The notes: generated by a model from the letters alone, not told the origin. Positions 1 to 8,657 are shown, numbered from the stretch's first letter. The stretch is 64,000 nucleotides of DNA from Kumtagia ephedrae (GCF_003012745.1 NZ_PXYK01000007.1:124001-188000); one strand, 5' to 3'. Made by a program: numbers and translations.

Positions 1-2
1 CC

Positions 3-260
3 CAGATGCTTCCGCCTGCGATACAGCCTCCGGAGGTACGCTTCCGCGCCTCCTGCGAGGCGACATGCGCGCAAGAACGCGACGCGGCGTTCTGCACGCG
101 CTATTGTGCGTGCATGCTCGGCGAACTGGAGACTACGGGCGACCTGCCCAGCATCTTCGCCGGACGACAGGATGAGGATCTGCGCGAACGCGTCTCGGGC
201 ATGGCCGGACTGTGCACGGCGCGCGCCGAGGACAACGAGCTGGAGGATACCGCGCCGTGA
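3..260 (+). CDS. Cysteine-rich hypothetical protein, 5' end cut by window edge
   Basis: The frame is open from the first bases of the window to a TGA at 258-260, so only the C-terminal part may be present; the first ATG in view is at 6. The visible 85 residues carry six cysteines (pattern C-x3-C, then FC-x3-YC-x-C, then a late C) and an acidic tail. I recognise no family; the cysteine spacing suggests a disulfide-bonded or secreted small protein, but its N-terminus cannot be seen. The stop overlaps the GTG start of the next gene, so the two are probably translationally coupled. Confidence 0.55.
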   Translation, partial: QMLPPAIQPPEVRFRASCEATCAQERDAAFCTRYCACMLGELETTGDLPSIFAGRQDEDLRERVSGMAGLCTARAEDNELEDTAP

Positions 261-721
261 CGCCACCCAACCGCTTTCCCTGGCCGCCGGTGATCTATCT
301 CGCGGCGATCGCCGTCAGCATCGTGCTCGGCATCGTCTATCCCCTGCCGTGGATCACCGGACCGCTGTCCGACCTGCTGTTCGCCGCCGGCTGGCTGGTG
401 GTCGCCGCCGCGGTCGCCGTCGAGGTCGCGGCCTTCCGCGCCTTCTCGCGCGCCAGGACGACGGTCATGCCGACACGCGTGTCGGAACATCTGGTGACCA
501 CCGGACCGTTCGCCTTCACCCGCAACCCGATCTATCTCGGCAACACCGCGCTCACCATCGGCATCGGGCTGATCGTCGGCAGTCTATGGTTCCTGCTCTT
601 CGCTGTGCTCGCAGCGGTGACCACGCAGAAGCTGACGATCGAACCGGAGGAAAGACATCTGGAGGCGCGCTTCGGCAAGAAGTACCGCGACTATCGCGCC
701 CGCGTCCGCCGCTGGCTGTAG
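257..721 (+). CDS. Isoprenylcysteine carboxyl methyltransferase (ICMT) family membrane protein
   Basis: A 154-residue integral membrane protein with three to four hydrophobic segments and the conserved C-terminal core of the ICMT/PEMT fold: 'RNPIYLG' near residue 95, then 'EPEERHLEARFG' and 'YRDYRARVRRWL', which form the S-adenosylmethionine-binding region in this superfamily. Bacterial members methylate unknown small molecules or phospholipids; the substrate here cannot be read. I chose the GTG at 257 because it overlaps the upstream stop (GTGA) and places the protein at the normal family start; the in-frame ATG at 212 would add an unconvincing basic peptide lying inside the preceding gene. 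Confidence 0.8.
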   Translation: MTPPNRFPWPPVIYLAAIAVSIVLGIVYPLPWITGPLSDLLFAAGWLVVAAAVAVEVAAFRAFSRARTTVMPTRVSEHLVTTGPFAFTRNPIYLGNTALTIGIGLIVGSLWFLLFAVLAAVTTQKLTIEPEERHLEARFGKKYRDYRARVRRWL

Positions 722-742
722 AGGCGGCGAGCTGCGCCGCCG

Positions 743-2152
743 TCAGGGAATCGCGAAAATCCTCACCTCGCGCTCGATGCCGCGCAGCGCCAGATCCTGT
801 GAGACCGGCGTCAGCCTGTTGGCGGCGAGCACGCCGGCCGAATGCTCGTCCTCGACCACCGCGCTTGTGACGAAGATCGCCTGCGAGGTGGCGAGCCCCT
901 GCACCCTGGACGCGATGTTGACGGTCTGGCCGAAATAGTCCTGCCGGTCGTTCATGGTGACGGCGATGCAGGGGCCCTCATGGACGCCGATCTTCAAGAG
1001 CAGATCCTCGCGGCCGCTGTTCTCGTTCAGCGAGCGCATCGCGTCCCGCATCCTGATCGCCGCCGCGACGGCCCGGTCCGGCGTCGGAAAGGTCGCCATC
1101 ACCGCGTCGCCGATCGTCTTGACCACCGCGCCGGCTTCCGAGGCGACGATCTCCTGCAGCACGCGGAAATGCGCCTGCACCATGTCGAAGGCGTTCAGGT
1201 CGCCGACACGCTCGTAAAGCTCGGTCGAGCCGCGCAGGTCGGTGAACAGGAATGTCAGGCTGGTGATCTTCAGCCGCTGGTCGACCGCCACCGTATCGGT
1301 GCGGTAGAGATCGCGAAACGTCTGGTTGGTCAGCAACTGCTTGGCGGTCAGGAACGGCCGCCGCCGCCCGAGCATGTCGTGCAAGGCATGGCCGGCGATG
1401 AAGACCGCCGGCAGGACGCGTATGTCGGTGCGGTTGTCGATCGCAATGCGAAGCGGTCCGGGCTGCATCTGCAAGGTCTGGTTCTGCGAATGCTCGCGGT
1501 CGTAGATCAGCGCTAGATTCTGCCGCTCGCGCGTCGGCTCGCCCTTCACGTCGATGAACTGCACGCTGTGCGTCACCGGTTCGAAGACGATGATGAACTC
1601 GGCTGGCAATTGCAGCGCCAGCACCATCTTCTCGCCCGCCGGAACCTCGACGGCTTCGATGACCATCTCGTCGATCGCTTCGGCGTAACCATCCTCCGGC
1701 AGGTCGACGCCGGAGCCCCAGTAAAGCTGCCTGAGATATTCGAGCATCGGCAGCGTTTCGGGATTGTGGGCGGCGATGCGGCGCACCCTCGGGCTCACGG
1801 TGAACGTCACCTCGACCATCTCGTCGAGCGTCGGTGAATACCCTTCGGCGCAGAGGGTGCAGACATATTCTTCCTTGGTGACGGTCTTCAGGGTGGCACC
1901 GCTCTCCAGCACGCCGCCGCAGCCGGGGCAGAGCACGTTCCACGCTATGTCGAACACGCCGAGCGACGCGCCATGCAGGAAGCCGGCGACGGTCCGCTCC
2001 GGGTCGAGGCCGTTGCGGTCCGCGAAGGCCAGCGGGTTGATTCTGCACAGCGCGCGGTCGGTGCCGTCGGCGACAAGCGTTTCGATGGCGCCCGCCACCG
2101 CAGGGTCCGCGGAATTCCGCAACATCGCAAAGAGAGCGCTTGTTTCGCTCAT
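743..2152 (-). CDS. Class III adenylate/guanylate cyclase with DUF5939-type N-terminal region
   Basis: A 469-residue protein with a C-terminal class III nucleotidyl cyclase catalytic domain (about residues 295-465). The first metal-binding aspartate is seen in 'FTDLRGST' (D305) and the second in 'KTIGDAVMATF' (D349), so the domain looks active; it would make cAMP or cGMP from the nucleoside triphosphate as a dimer. The N-terminal 290 residues match the layout of the DUF5939 region that accompanies such cyclases and contain two CxxC pairs (C75/C78 and C98/C101) that resemble a zinc ribbon. No signal peptide or membrane segment. The ATG is preceded by GGAGG with good spacing. Confidence 0.88.
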   Translation of the reverse strand: MSETSALFAMLRNSADPAVAGAIETLVADGTDRALCRINPLAFADRNGLDPERTVAGFLHGASLGVFDIAWNVLCPGCGGVLESGATLKTVTKEEYVCTLCAEGYSPTLDEMVEVTFTVSPRVRRIAAHNPETLPMLEYLRQLYWGSGVDLPEDGYAEAIDEMVIEAVEVPAGEKMVLALQLPAEFIIVFEPVTHSVQFIDVKGEPTRERQNLALIYDREHSQNQTLQMQPGPLRIAIDNRTDIRVLPAVFIAGHALHDMLGRRRPFLTAKQLLTNQTFRDLYRTDTVAVDQRLKITSLTFLFTDLRGSTELYERVGDLNAFDMVQAHFRVLQEIVASEAGAVVKTIGDAVMATFPTPDRAVAAAIRMRDAMRSLNENSGREDLLLKIGVHEGPCIAVTMNDRQDYFGQTVNIASRVQGLATSQAIFVTSAVVEDEHSAGVLAANRLTPVSQDLALRGIEREVRIFAIP

Positions 2153-2271
2153 GATCCGCCTCCGCAGCTGCTGGAGCGTCGTTCAAGGCGATTCATACAC
2201 CCGGCGAAGCGGTCCGTCACTTGCGACATGGGCACCTGCTGACACCGCAGTGTCGGCAGGGCCGCGGCAAG

Positions 2272-2658
2272 TCAGGTGTTGACGCCGAGCTCGACCAGCC
2301 GCTCGACGCAGGATTCCTCCGCCTGGTCCAGTTCCGCCAGCGTCTCTTCCAGATCCCGGCGCTTCTGGCGAAGGTCTTCCTTCTTCTCGTTGATGCGCGT
2401 GATGAGCAGCTTCAGCTGTCCGACCTCGCCGGGCGGCTCCCGGTACATCTGGATGATCTCGCGGATCTCGTTGATGGAGAAGCCGAGCCTTTTTCCGCGC
2501 AGGATCTGTCGCACCAGATGGCGGTCGGAGGGCCGGAACAGCCGGGTGCGGCCGCGCCGGACCGGCTGGATCAATCCCTCGTCCTCGTAGAAGCGCAGGG
2601 TGCGCGTCGATATGTCGAACTCCCTGGTGAGTTCGGTGATCGAATAGTATTCGCGCAT
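2272..2658 (-). CDS. MerR family transcriptional regulator (LiuR-like)
   Basis: A 128-residue regulator: an N-terminal winged helix-turn-helix of the MerR type ('YYSITELTREFDIS', 'RTLRFYEDEGL') followed by a long coiled-coil dimerisation helix rich in E, K and R (residues 75-115). It lacks the C-terminal cysteines of metal-sensing members; the length and sequence are closer to LiuR-type regulators of branched-chain amino acid or acyl-CoA catabolism. That target is inference: none of the neighbours is a liu gene. A palindrome TTTACGTAAA lies in the spacer just downstream of a TTGACT -35 box in its own promoter, which fits MerR-type autoregulation. Confidence 0.85.
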   Translation of the reverse strand: MREYYSITELTREFDISTRTLRFYEDEGLIQPVRRGRTRLFRPSDRHLVRQILRGKRLGFSINEIREIIQMYREPPGEVGQLKLLITRINEKKEDLRQKRRDLEETLAELDQAEESCVERLVELGVNT

Positions 2659-2703
2659 GCCCAGTCCTGCCGGCCGATTCCAGTTCGGCAGGATCGCACG
2701 GCG

Positions 2704-2713
2704 TTTACGTAAA
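2704..2713 (-). promoter_or_regulatory. Palindrome TTTACGTAAA in the promoter of the MerR gene
   Basis: A perfect 10-bp palindrome lies 46-55 bases upstream of the MerR start. On the minus strand it directly follows TTGACT (2719-2714), a good -35 box, and so sits in the spacer where MerR regulators bind. The -10 region is poor (GATCCT/CGATCC), typical of promoters that need the regulator. Confidence 0.5.
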
Positions 2714-2727
2714 AGTCAATTCAGGCC

Positions 2728-4254
2728 TCACCCGAGATGCATCCACCACGTGGCCAGCCCGAGAAAGGCCAGAAACCCGATGACGTCGGTGATCATCGTA
2801 GTGAAGATCGACGAGGAGATCGCCGGGTCGGCGCCGAGCTTGTCGAGCAGCAGCGGGATAAGGATGCCGCCAAGTGCTGCCGCCAGCATGTTGATGACCA
2901 TGGCGGCGGCGATCACGATGCCGAGGTCGTGGTTCTGGAACCACAGGGCGGCGACGACGCCGATGATGATGGCGATAATGGCGCCATTGGTGAGGCCGAC
3001 CAGCACCTCGCGGCGGATGACGCGGCCTGCATTGTAGATGTCGAGATCCTTGGTGGCGAGCGCCCGCACCGTCACCGTCATCGTCTGGGTGCCGGCATTG
3101 CCGCCGAGCGAGGCGACGATCGGCATCAGCGCGGCAAGCGCCACCATTTCCTCAATTGTGGCGCCGAACAGGCTGATGACGGAGGCCGACAGGAAGGCGG
3201 TCGCCAGATTGACCAGCAGCCAGGGCACGCGCGAGCGCGAGGTCGCAATGACAGTGTCGGAGAGCTCCTCGTCGCCGACGCCGCCCATGCGCAGGAGATC
3301 CTCCTCGGCCTCCTGCTGGATGACGTCGACGACGTCATCGATGGTGAGCACGCCGACCAGCCGCTCGTTCTCGTCGACGACGGCGGCCGACAGCAGGTTG
3401 TACTGCTCGAACTCCCGCGCCGCCTCCTCCTGGTCCATCGTGGCCGGGATCGCGTGGCGCGTCTCGTGCATGATGTCTTCGATCTTGACCGAGCGCTTGG
3501 CGCGCAGGATCTGGTCGAGATCGATGGCGCCGAGCAGCTTGAAGGACGGATCGATGACGAAGACCTGGCTGAAGCGGTCGGGCAGGTTGTTGTCCTCGCG
3601 CATGTAGTCGATGGTCTGGCCGACCGTCCAGAACGGCGGCACCGCGACGAACTCGGTCTGCATGCGTCGGCCGGCCGACTCTTCCGGATAGTCGAGCGAG
3701 CGGCGCAGCCGGATGCGCTCGGTGAACGGAAGCTGGGCGAGGATCTCGTCCTGGTCGGCCTGGTCGAGATCCTCGAGAATGTAGACCGCATCGTCGGAGT
3801 CGAGCTCCTGGACGGCCTTGGCGATCTGCGCGTTGGGCAGGTTCTCGACGATCTCCAGGCGGATCGCCTCGTCGACCTCGGTCAGCGCCGAAAAATCGAA
3901 GTCGGCGCCGAGCAGGTCGACCAGCGTGCGCCGCTGCTCCGGCAGCAGCGCTTCCAGCAGGTCGCCGACCTCCGACTGGTGCAGGTCGCCGACATCCTTG
4001 CGCAGCGTCAGCGTATCGCGGTCGGCGATCGCCGCGCCGATATGCGCGACGAAAGCCGGCCGGATGACGCCGTCCTCGCCATAGATGTCGGCATGCGCCG
4101 CCTCGTGGCCGGCGTCGCCCGGGGTCGTTTCCTCGTGGCCTTCCAATTGCGCCGCCTTGCGATGTCCGGTGTCGTTGTGCCGCAGCTTTAGCCCGGCAGG
4201 GAACGGAATTTCAAACGAAATGCAGCCGCGCCGAACACCGTCTCCGGCGGGCAA
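2728..4254 (-). CDS. mgtE: Magnesium transporter MgtE
   Basis: MgtE-type Mg2+ channel/transporter of the cytoplasmic membrane. Order of domains: MgtE N domain (about 80-190, 'ALTEVDEAIRLEIVENLP', 'LDSDDAVYILEDLD'), two CBS domains (about 190-320) acting as the Mg2+ sensor, the connecting helix, then five membrane helices with the family signature 'GGNAGTQTMTVTVRALAT' near residue 395. Total length is slightly above the usual 450-480 residues. The start is uncertain: the only candidates in the first ~70 codons are non-ATG, and the TTG at 4254 is the outermost; the first 40 residues show no conservation I recognise. Followed downstream by the MerR gene, same strand, about 70 bases away. Confidence 0.93.
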   Translation of the reverse strand: MPAGDGVRRGCISFEIPFPAGLKLRHNDTGHRKAAQLEGHEETTPGDAGHEAAHADIYGEDGVIRPAFVAHIGAAIADRDTLTLRKDVGDLHQSEVGDLLEALLPEQRRTLVDLLGADFDFSALTEVDEAIRLEIVENLPNAQIAKAVQELDSDDAVYILEDLDQADQDEILAQLPFTERIRLRRSLDYPEESAGRRMQTEFVAVPPFWTVGQTIDYMREDNNLPDRFSQVFVIDPSFKLLGAIDLDQILRAKRSVKIEDIMHETRHAIPATMDQEEAAREFEQYNLLSAAVVDENERLVGVLTIDDVVDVIQQEAEEDLLRMGGVGDEELSDTVIATSRSRVPWLLVNLATAFLSASVISLFGATIEEMVALAALMPIVASLGGNAGTQTMTVTVRALATKDLDIYNAGRVIRREVLVGLTNGAIIAIIIGVVAALWFQNHDLGIVIAAAMVINMLAAALGGILIPLLLDKLGADPAISSSIFTTMITDVIGFLAFLGLATWWMHLG

Positions 4255-4403
4255 CGCACTGATGACCCCGCTGCGTTAAGTGCGGCATCCACGAACGGCG
4301 TGGACAGAAGCAGGCGCCGACCGCCCCGGCAACAGGTGCCGCCGTCGCGATGGCGTTGTACACTCTACCAGAATCGACGGGTTTCCGGCTGGCGGGAGAT
4401 GCA

Positions 4404-5312
4404 ATGCAGCAGAACGAAACCACCGATGGGTGCGCGGTCACCGGCCGGCCGGCCGTACAAGGCTTCTTCGACCCGCGAACATCGAGCATCCAGTACATCG
4501 TCACCGATCCCGCGACGAAGCGCTGCGCCATCGTCGACCCCGTGCTCGATTTCGACGAGAAGTCGGGCGCGACCTGCACCGCCAGCGCCGACGCCCTGCT
4601 CGCCCATGTGACGGCACAAGGGTTCACTGTGGACTGGATCCTCGACACCCATCCGCATGCCGACCACTTTTCCGCCGCGCACTACCTGAAGGGCAGGACC
4701 GGCGCTCCCACCGCGATCGGCGCCCATGTCGTCGACGTCCAGCGGCTGTGGAAGGATATCTACAACTGGCCGTCGCTCGCCACCGACGGCTCGCAATGGG
4801 ACCGGCTCTTCGCCGGGGACGACCGCTTCGGCATCGGCTCGCTGGAGGCCCGGGTGATGTTTTCACCAGGCCACACGATGGCTTCGGTCACCTATGTCGT
4901 CGGCGACGCCGCCTTCATCCACGACACGCTGTTCATGCCCGACGGCGGCACCGCCCGAACCGATTTCCCTGGAGGCAGCGCGTGCAGCCTGTGGGCGTCG
5001 ATCCAGGACATCCTCGCCTTGCCGGATGACACCCGGCTGTTCACCGGCCACGATTACCAGCCCGGCGGACGCGAGCCCTCTTGGGAAAGCACGGTGGCCG
5101 AGCAGAAGCGCTCCAACATCCACGTCGCCGGCTCCGATGAAGCCGCCTTCGTCGCCATGCGCGAGGCGCGCGACCGCACCTTGCCGATGCCGAAGCTGAT
5201 CCTGCACGCCCTGCAGGTCAACATCTGCGGCGGCCGCCTGCCCGAGCCGGAGGACAATGGCCGCCGCTACCTCAAGTTTCCGCTCGATGCGCTGAAAGGC
5301 GCCTGCTGGTGA
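4404..5312 (+). CDS. Metallo-beta-lactamase fold hydrolase, Blh/ETHE1-like (probable persulfide dioxygenase)
   Basis: A 302-residue cytoplasmic MBL-fold protein. The metal-binding signature is 'THPHADHFSA' (HxHxDH); later 'FSPGHTMASV' and 'FTGHDYQPGG' provide further histidines. The start of the fold ('YIVTDPATKRCAIVDPVLDFD') and overall length match the Blh/ETHE1-like group, whose characterised members oxidise glutathione persulfide to sulfite. Whether this copy is a dioxygenase cannot be proven from sequence. I chose the ATG at 4404, preceded by GGGAGA; an in-frame ATG at 4350 has no ribosome site. No BigR regulator or sulfurtransferase sits beside it. Confidence 0.85.
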   Translation: MQQNETTDGCAVTGRPAVQGFFDPRTSSIQYIVTDPATKRCAIVDPVLDFDEKSGATCTASADALLAHVTAQGFTVDWILDTHPHADHFSAAHYLKGRTGAPTAIGAHVVDVQRLWKDIYNWPSLATDGSQWDRLFAGDDRFGIGSLEARVMFSPGHTMASVTYVVGDAAFIHDTLFMPDGGTARTDFPGGSACSLWASIQDILALPDDTRLFTGHDYQPGGREPSWESTVAEQKRSNIHVAGSDEAAFVAMREARDRTLPMPKLILHALQVNICGGRLPEPEDNGRRYLKFPLDALKGACW

Positions 5313-5415
5313 TTTTTCCGACCTCCGCCGCCCGACGGTCACCTGACACAGCAGCCTTGCGCCGTGGCCACCCTGCCCTACCTGTCGGCCACACCTTGCG
5401 AAACGGAGCGGCCGA

Positions 5416-5565
5416 TTGAAAACTGTTGTGATTGTCTTGCTGGCCGTCCTGCTGTCGGCCTGCGGCGCGGCCAAGGCCGCACGCGAGACCGGGCAACTCT
5501 TCGACAAGTATGGCTGCATGAGCCGCGATCTGAAGGGCGAGAAACCTTGCGGCGTGGAGAACTGA
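5416..5565 (+). CDS. Small lipoprotein, 49 residues, TTG start
   Basis: A short gene below usual ORF cut-offs. It begins with TTG at 5416, seven bases after a GGAG, and encodes a hydrophobic signal (KTVVIVLLAVLL) ending in the lipobox LSAC (cysteine 16), then about 33 residues with two more cysteines ('KYGCMSRD', 'EKPCGVEN'). The perfect lipobox placement and the ribosome site make it credible as an entericidin-sized lipoprotein anchored in the envelope. No function is recognisable. It stands alone between the MBL gene and the convergent Dabb gene. Confidence 0.6.
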   Translation: MKTVVIVLLAVLLSACGAAKAARETGQLFDKYGCMSRDLKGEKPCGVEN

Positions 5566-5574
5566 AGTGCCGCC

Positions 5575-5892
5575 CTACTGGATTTCGGGCGCCGCTTTGG
5601 CATGGGCGAAAGCCGCGAAATCAGCCGAAAACCGCAACTCGCGCATCGGCCTGACCTTGCGCGTCGTCTCGGCATAGAGCGGATGCGCCTTGTAGGCGGC
5701 CAGCGCCGCCTCGTCGGCGAACTCCGCATAGACGACGACGTCGATGGCGTCGCACAGCGGATCGACCTTGCTGTTGCGCGCAACCTCGAAATGGCTGGAA
5801 TGCGGGATTTCGGCGAGCTTCCACAGCCCCGCCTCGACAGCGTCCACCTGGCCGGGGCGCTTTGCGCTGAAGAATACGATATGCCGGATCAA
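5575..5892 (-). CDS. Dabb family (stress-responsive alpha/beta barrel) protein
   Basis: A 105-residue single-domain protein with the Dabb pattern: N-terminal 'IRHIVFFSAK', a central 'VVVYAEFADEAALAAY' and 'HPLYAETTRKVRP'. These ferredoxin-like dimers are found in plant stress proteins and in bacterial enzymes of polyketide or aromatic metabolism, but most bacterial copies have no known substrate. The best start is TTG at 5892, giving the family-typical M-I-R-H-I-V; it has GGAGG five bases upstream. A GTG at 5895 is an alternative. Convergent with the small lipoprotein gene, 9 bases apart. Confidence 0.8.
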   Translation of the reverse strand: MIRHIVFFSAKRPGQVDAVEAGLWKLAEIPHSSHFEVARNSKVDPLCDAIDVVVYAEFADEAALAAYKAHPLYAETTRKVRPMRELRFSADFAAFAHAKAAPEIQ

Positions 5893-5987
5893 CACCGCCT
5901 CCGCACGACGATCGTGCGGTGCTTTTGCGGCGCCGGGCGCCGATCGTCAATGCGACGACTTCGCCCTCCCCGCGCCCGGGCAGGCCG

Positions 5988-6116
5988 TCAGCCGGTGACG
6001 CTCTTCACCATCGCGTCGACCGTCTTCATGACCTGCGCCAGATAGCGGCCGTCGTAGCGGGCGCCGTCCCATATGATGAGGCCGGTCAGAATGCAGATGC
6101 CGATGACGTAGCGCAT
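5988..6116 (-). CDS. Single-pass membrane micropeptide, 42 residues
   Basis: A gene too short for most ORF callers. From ATG 6116 it encodes MRYVIGICILTGLIIWDG, a single hydrophobic segment, followed by a short amphipathic tail ('ARYDGRYLAQVMKTVDAMV') and TGA. A purine-rich GAGGCGGGAA lies in front of the start. Such 40-residue proteins with one N-terminal helix recur in Hyphomicrobiales genomes as hypothetical proteins. It is transcribed in the same direction as the Dabb gene, 95 bases upstream of it. Function unknown. Confidence 0.55.
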   Translation of the reverse strand: MRYVIGICILTGLIIWDGARYDGRYLAQVMKTVDAMVKSVTG

Positions 6117-6320
6117 GTCCGTTCCCGCCTCAAATCCATCATCCGCAGCATAAGGCGCAGGAGTAAATCATCCGTCATCGGCGGCGAACAGGCTTCTGTC
6201 GGCGGTCCGCCCGTCTCGAACGTGATCTCGGAAAGGCATGAAACAAATGCGGGCGGGCGGCGTTGCGGATGCGAACCGCGCGGATTCTCGCCACGCGGTG
6301 CATGACGAAAGGATGCAGTC

Positions 6321-6668
6321 ATGAAGCGCATTTCGTTTCTAGCAGCGGCGGTTCTGCTCGGCAGCGCCGCAGCAGGTTTGGCGCAATCGGATGAACCTTG
6401 CGTCGAGGATCTGGCAGGCATTGCCGGGTCGGGCGCATGCATCGCCACCCCGAGTTTCGATTCGACGCTGGACTCGTCAGGAACACTTGACGAGGGCACG
6501 ACCTCGGCCATCCCCTCGGTTCCGCAACCGCAAGGCATGGCGCCGCTGGTGGTGCCGAGCACGCCTCAGGAACAGGGGCTCGGCCAATCAGGCGGCAGCG
6601 GGAATTTGCTGGACGGTTCCGGCAACGGTCTGGGCAGCAACCGGATTCCTTCGCCGGAAATCCGCTGA
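6321..6668 (+). CDS. Secreted proline/glycine-rich hypothetical protein
   Basis: A 115-residue protein with an N-terminal signal peptide (MKRISFLAAAVLLGSAAAG, cleavage likely after LAQ). The mature part is low-complexity, rich in S, G, P and Q, with two cysteines close to the N-terminus ('EPCVEDL', 'GACIATP') that could pair, and a repeated P-Q-x-Q-G element ('VPQPQGMAP', 'TPQEQGLGQ'). No domain is recognisable. It is convergent with the cpdB-like gene, separated by 12 bases. Confidence 0.6.
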   Translation: MKRISFLAAAVLLGSAAAGLAQSDEPCVEDLAGIAGSGACIATPSFDSTLDSSGTLDEGTTSAIPSVPQPQGMAPLVVPSTPQEQGLGQSGGSGNLLDGSGNGLGSNRIPSPEIR

Positions 6669-6680
6669 CGGTGTAGCCGC

Positions 6681-8657
6681 TTACAGCGTGATGCGGTACT
6701 TCGCGAAGCCGTTCTCGCCCTCGCCCGCCGGCTCGATCTTCACCGCCTTGACGTCGGCGATGAAATCCTTCGCCTTCGGCCCGGTCTCGAAGATCACGGT
6801 GGCGCCTTCGACCGGTACGAACGACCAGTTGGCATCGGCGGTCGGGTTGATCGTCTTCTGCTCCATGATGTAGCGCACGATCACGTCGCGGTTGGTGTCG
6901 GGCGCCTCGAAGATCACCTTGCTGTCGTTGATCTCGGGGAAATTGCCCCCGCCGCCGGCACGGTAGTTGTTGGTGGCGACCACGAATTTCTGCACGGGAT
7001 CAACCGGTTTTCCGTCGAACATCAAGTCCTTTATGCGATTCGCGGAGGCATCGAGCACGGCGCCCTTCGGATCGTATTTCGGTGGCTGCGACAGGTCGAT
7101 GCGATAGGTCACGCCGTCGATGACGTCGAAATTGTAGGCGGGGAAGTCGGTGTTGATGAGCTTCTGGTCGGCCTTGCCAGGCTCGATCCGGTTGAAGATG
7201 CCGGCCGACATCTCCAGCCATTCCTTGACCTGCGCCCCGGTGACCGCCACGGCGCGGACGGTGTTCGGGTAGAGATAGAGATCGGCGACGTTCTTGATCG
7301 CCACGTCGCCGGCCGGCACATCGGTGTAGTAGTCGGGTCCGCCACGGCCGCCCGACTTGAACGGAGCGGCCGCCGACAGCACCGGAAGGTCTTTCCATTC
7401 AGTGTCTTTCAGAAGATCCTTGATGTACCAGGTCTGCGCCTGGCTGACGATCTGCACGGACGGATCGTCGGCGACCAGCGCGAAATAGGAATAGAGCGGA
7501 GCAGCCGTCTTGCCGACGGGACGGCGGACATAGGCGAGCGTCGCCTCGTGGTCGGTCTTCAGCGCCTCGACCAGGCGCTTGTCGTCCTCGACCGTCGCCT
7601 TGTTCCTGTTGTCGACCCGTTCAAAGATCGGCCGGGCCTCCGAGGTCGCGGAGACGACCTTCCATTTCGAGCCGTCGCGTTCGAGCAAGAGGTCGATCAG
7701 GCCCATATGTGAGCCCCAGAAGCCGCCCATGACCGCCGGCTTGCCCTGCAGCGTGCCGGCCTTGGCGTCGACTCCCTCCAGGTCCTGAAAATCCTTCTTG
7801 CCGGGGAAGACGAGGTGCTGATGCCCGGTGAACACCGCATCGATACCGTCTACGCCGGCAAGGAAGAAGGAAGCGTTCTCCATCATGTCGCCCTGCTTGA
7901 CGTCGATGCCGGAGTGCGACAGCGCGATCACGATGTCGGCTCCCTCCTCCTTCATCTGCGGCACCCAGGCCTTCGCCGCCTGCACGATGTCGCGGGTGGC
8001 GACGTTGCCGGAAAGATTTTTGGCGTCCCACAACATGATCTGCGGCGGCACGAAGCCGATGACGCCGATCTTGATCGGGTGTTCGGCGCCGGCGCCGTCC
8101 TTGATGGTCTTGTCGAGGATCAGATACGGCTTGAGATAGAGCTTGTCGTCGCGCGGGTTGGCGGCGAGTTCGGTGCCGCGCACCAGGTTGGCGCAGACGA
8201 AGGGGAAATTCGCACCGGCCAGCACCTTGTCCATGAAAGACAGGCCATAGTTGAACTCGTGGTTGCCGAGCGTCGAGGCCTCGTAGCCGAGCAGGTTCAT
8301 GCCCTTCATCACCGGGTGGACGTCGCCGTCCTTCATGCCCTTCTCATAGGCGATGTAGTCGCCCATCGGATTGCCCTGCAGGAAGTCGCCATTGTCGACC
8401 AGCATGGCGTTGGTCGCTTCCTTGCGCACCGCCTCGATCAGCGACGCCGTGCGCGACAGGCCCATCGTGTCGTTCGCCTTGTCGGCATAGTAGTCGTAGG
8501 GCAGCACGTTCACATGGATGTCGGTCGTCTCCATGATCCTCAGATGCGCCTGATTGGCCTGGGCGCGCGCCGAGAATGGATGCATCATGACGAAGGCGGC
8601 AGCGGTGCTGCCGGCCAGAAAGGAACGACGCGAAACAGGCCGAACGAGACGGGACAT
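6681..8657 (-). CDS. cpdB: CpdB-like 2',3'-cyclic-nucleotide 2'-phosphodiesterase/3'-nucleotidase, Tat-exported
   Basis: A 658-residue periplasmic phosphoesterase. The N-terminus carries a twin-arginine signal ('SRRSFLAGSTAAAF') with cleavage after 'SARA'. The calcineurin-like metallophosphatase domain shows the metal ligands in order: 'TTDIHVNV', 'DNGDFLQGNP', 'TLGNHEFNYG', 'ALSHSGID' and 'TGHQHLVF'. The C-terminal half is the 5'-nucleotidase C domain with the substrate-stacking region ('NYRAGGGGNFPE'). Enzymes of this type release nucleosides and phosphate from cyclic and 3'-nucleotides for uptake. ATG 8657 has GGGGAGGAG upstream. The length (about 650) matches E. coli CpdB. Confidence 0.93.
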   Translation of the reverse strand: MSRLVRPVSRRSFLAGSTAAAFVMMHPFSARAQANQAHLRIMETTDIHVNVLPYDYYADKANDTMGLSRTASLIEAVRKEATNAMLVDNGDFLQGNPMGDYIAYEKGMKDGDVHPVMKGMNLLGYEASTLGNHEFNYGLSFMDKVLAGANFPFVCANLVRGTELAANPRDDKLYLKPYLILDKTIKDGAGAEHPIKIGVIGFVPPQIMLWDAKNLSGNVATRDIVQAAKAWVPQMKEEGADIVIALSHSGIDVKQGDMMENASFFLAGVDGIDAVFTGHQHLVFPGKKDFQDLEGVDAKAGTLQGKPAVMGGFWGSHMGLIDLLLERDGSKWKVVSATSEARPIFERVDNRNKATVEDDKRLVEALKTDHEATLAYVRRPVGKTAAPLYSYFALVADDPSVQIVSQAQTWYIKDLLKDTEWKDLPVLSAAAPFKSGGRGGPDYYTDVPAGDVAIKNVADLYLYPNTVRAVAVTGAQVKEWLEMSAGIFNRIEPGKADQKLINTDFPAYNFDVIDGVTYRIDLSQPPKYDPKGAVLDASANRIKDLMFDGKPVDPVQKFVVATNNYRAGGGGNFPEINDSKVIFEAPDTNRDVIVRYIMEQKTINPTADANWSFVPVEGATVIFETGPKAKDFIADVKAVKIEPAGEGENGFAKYRITL

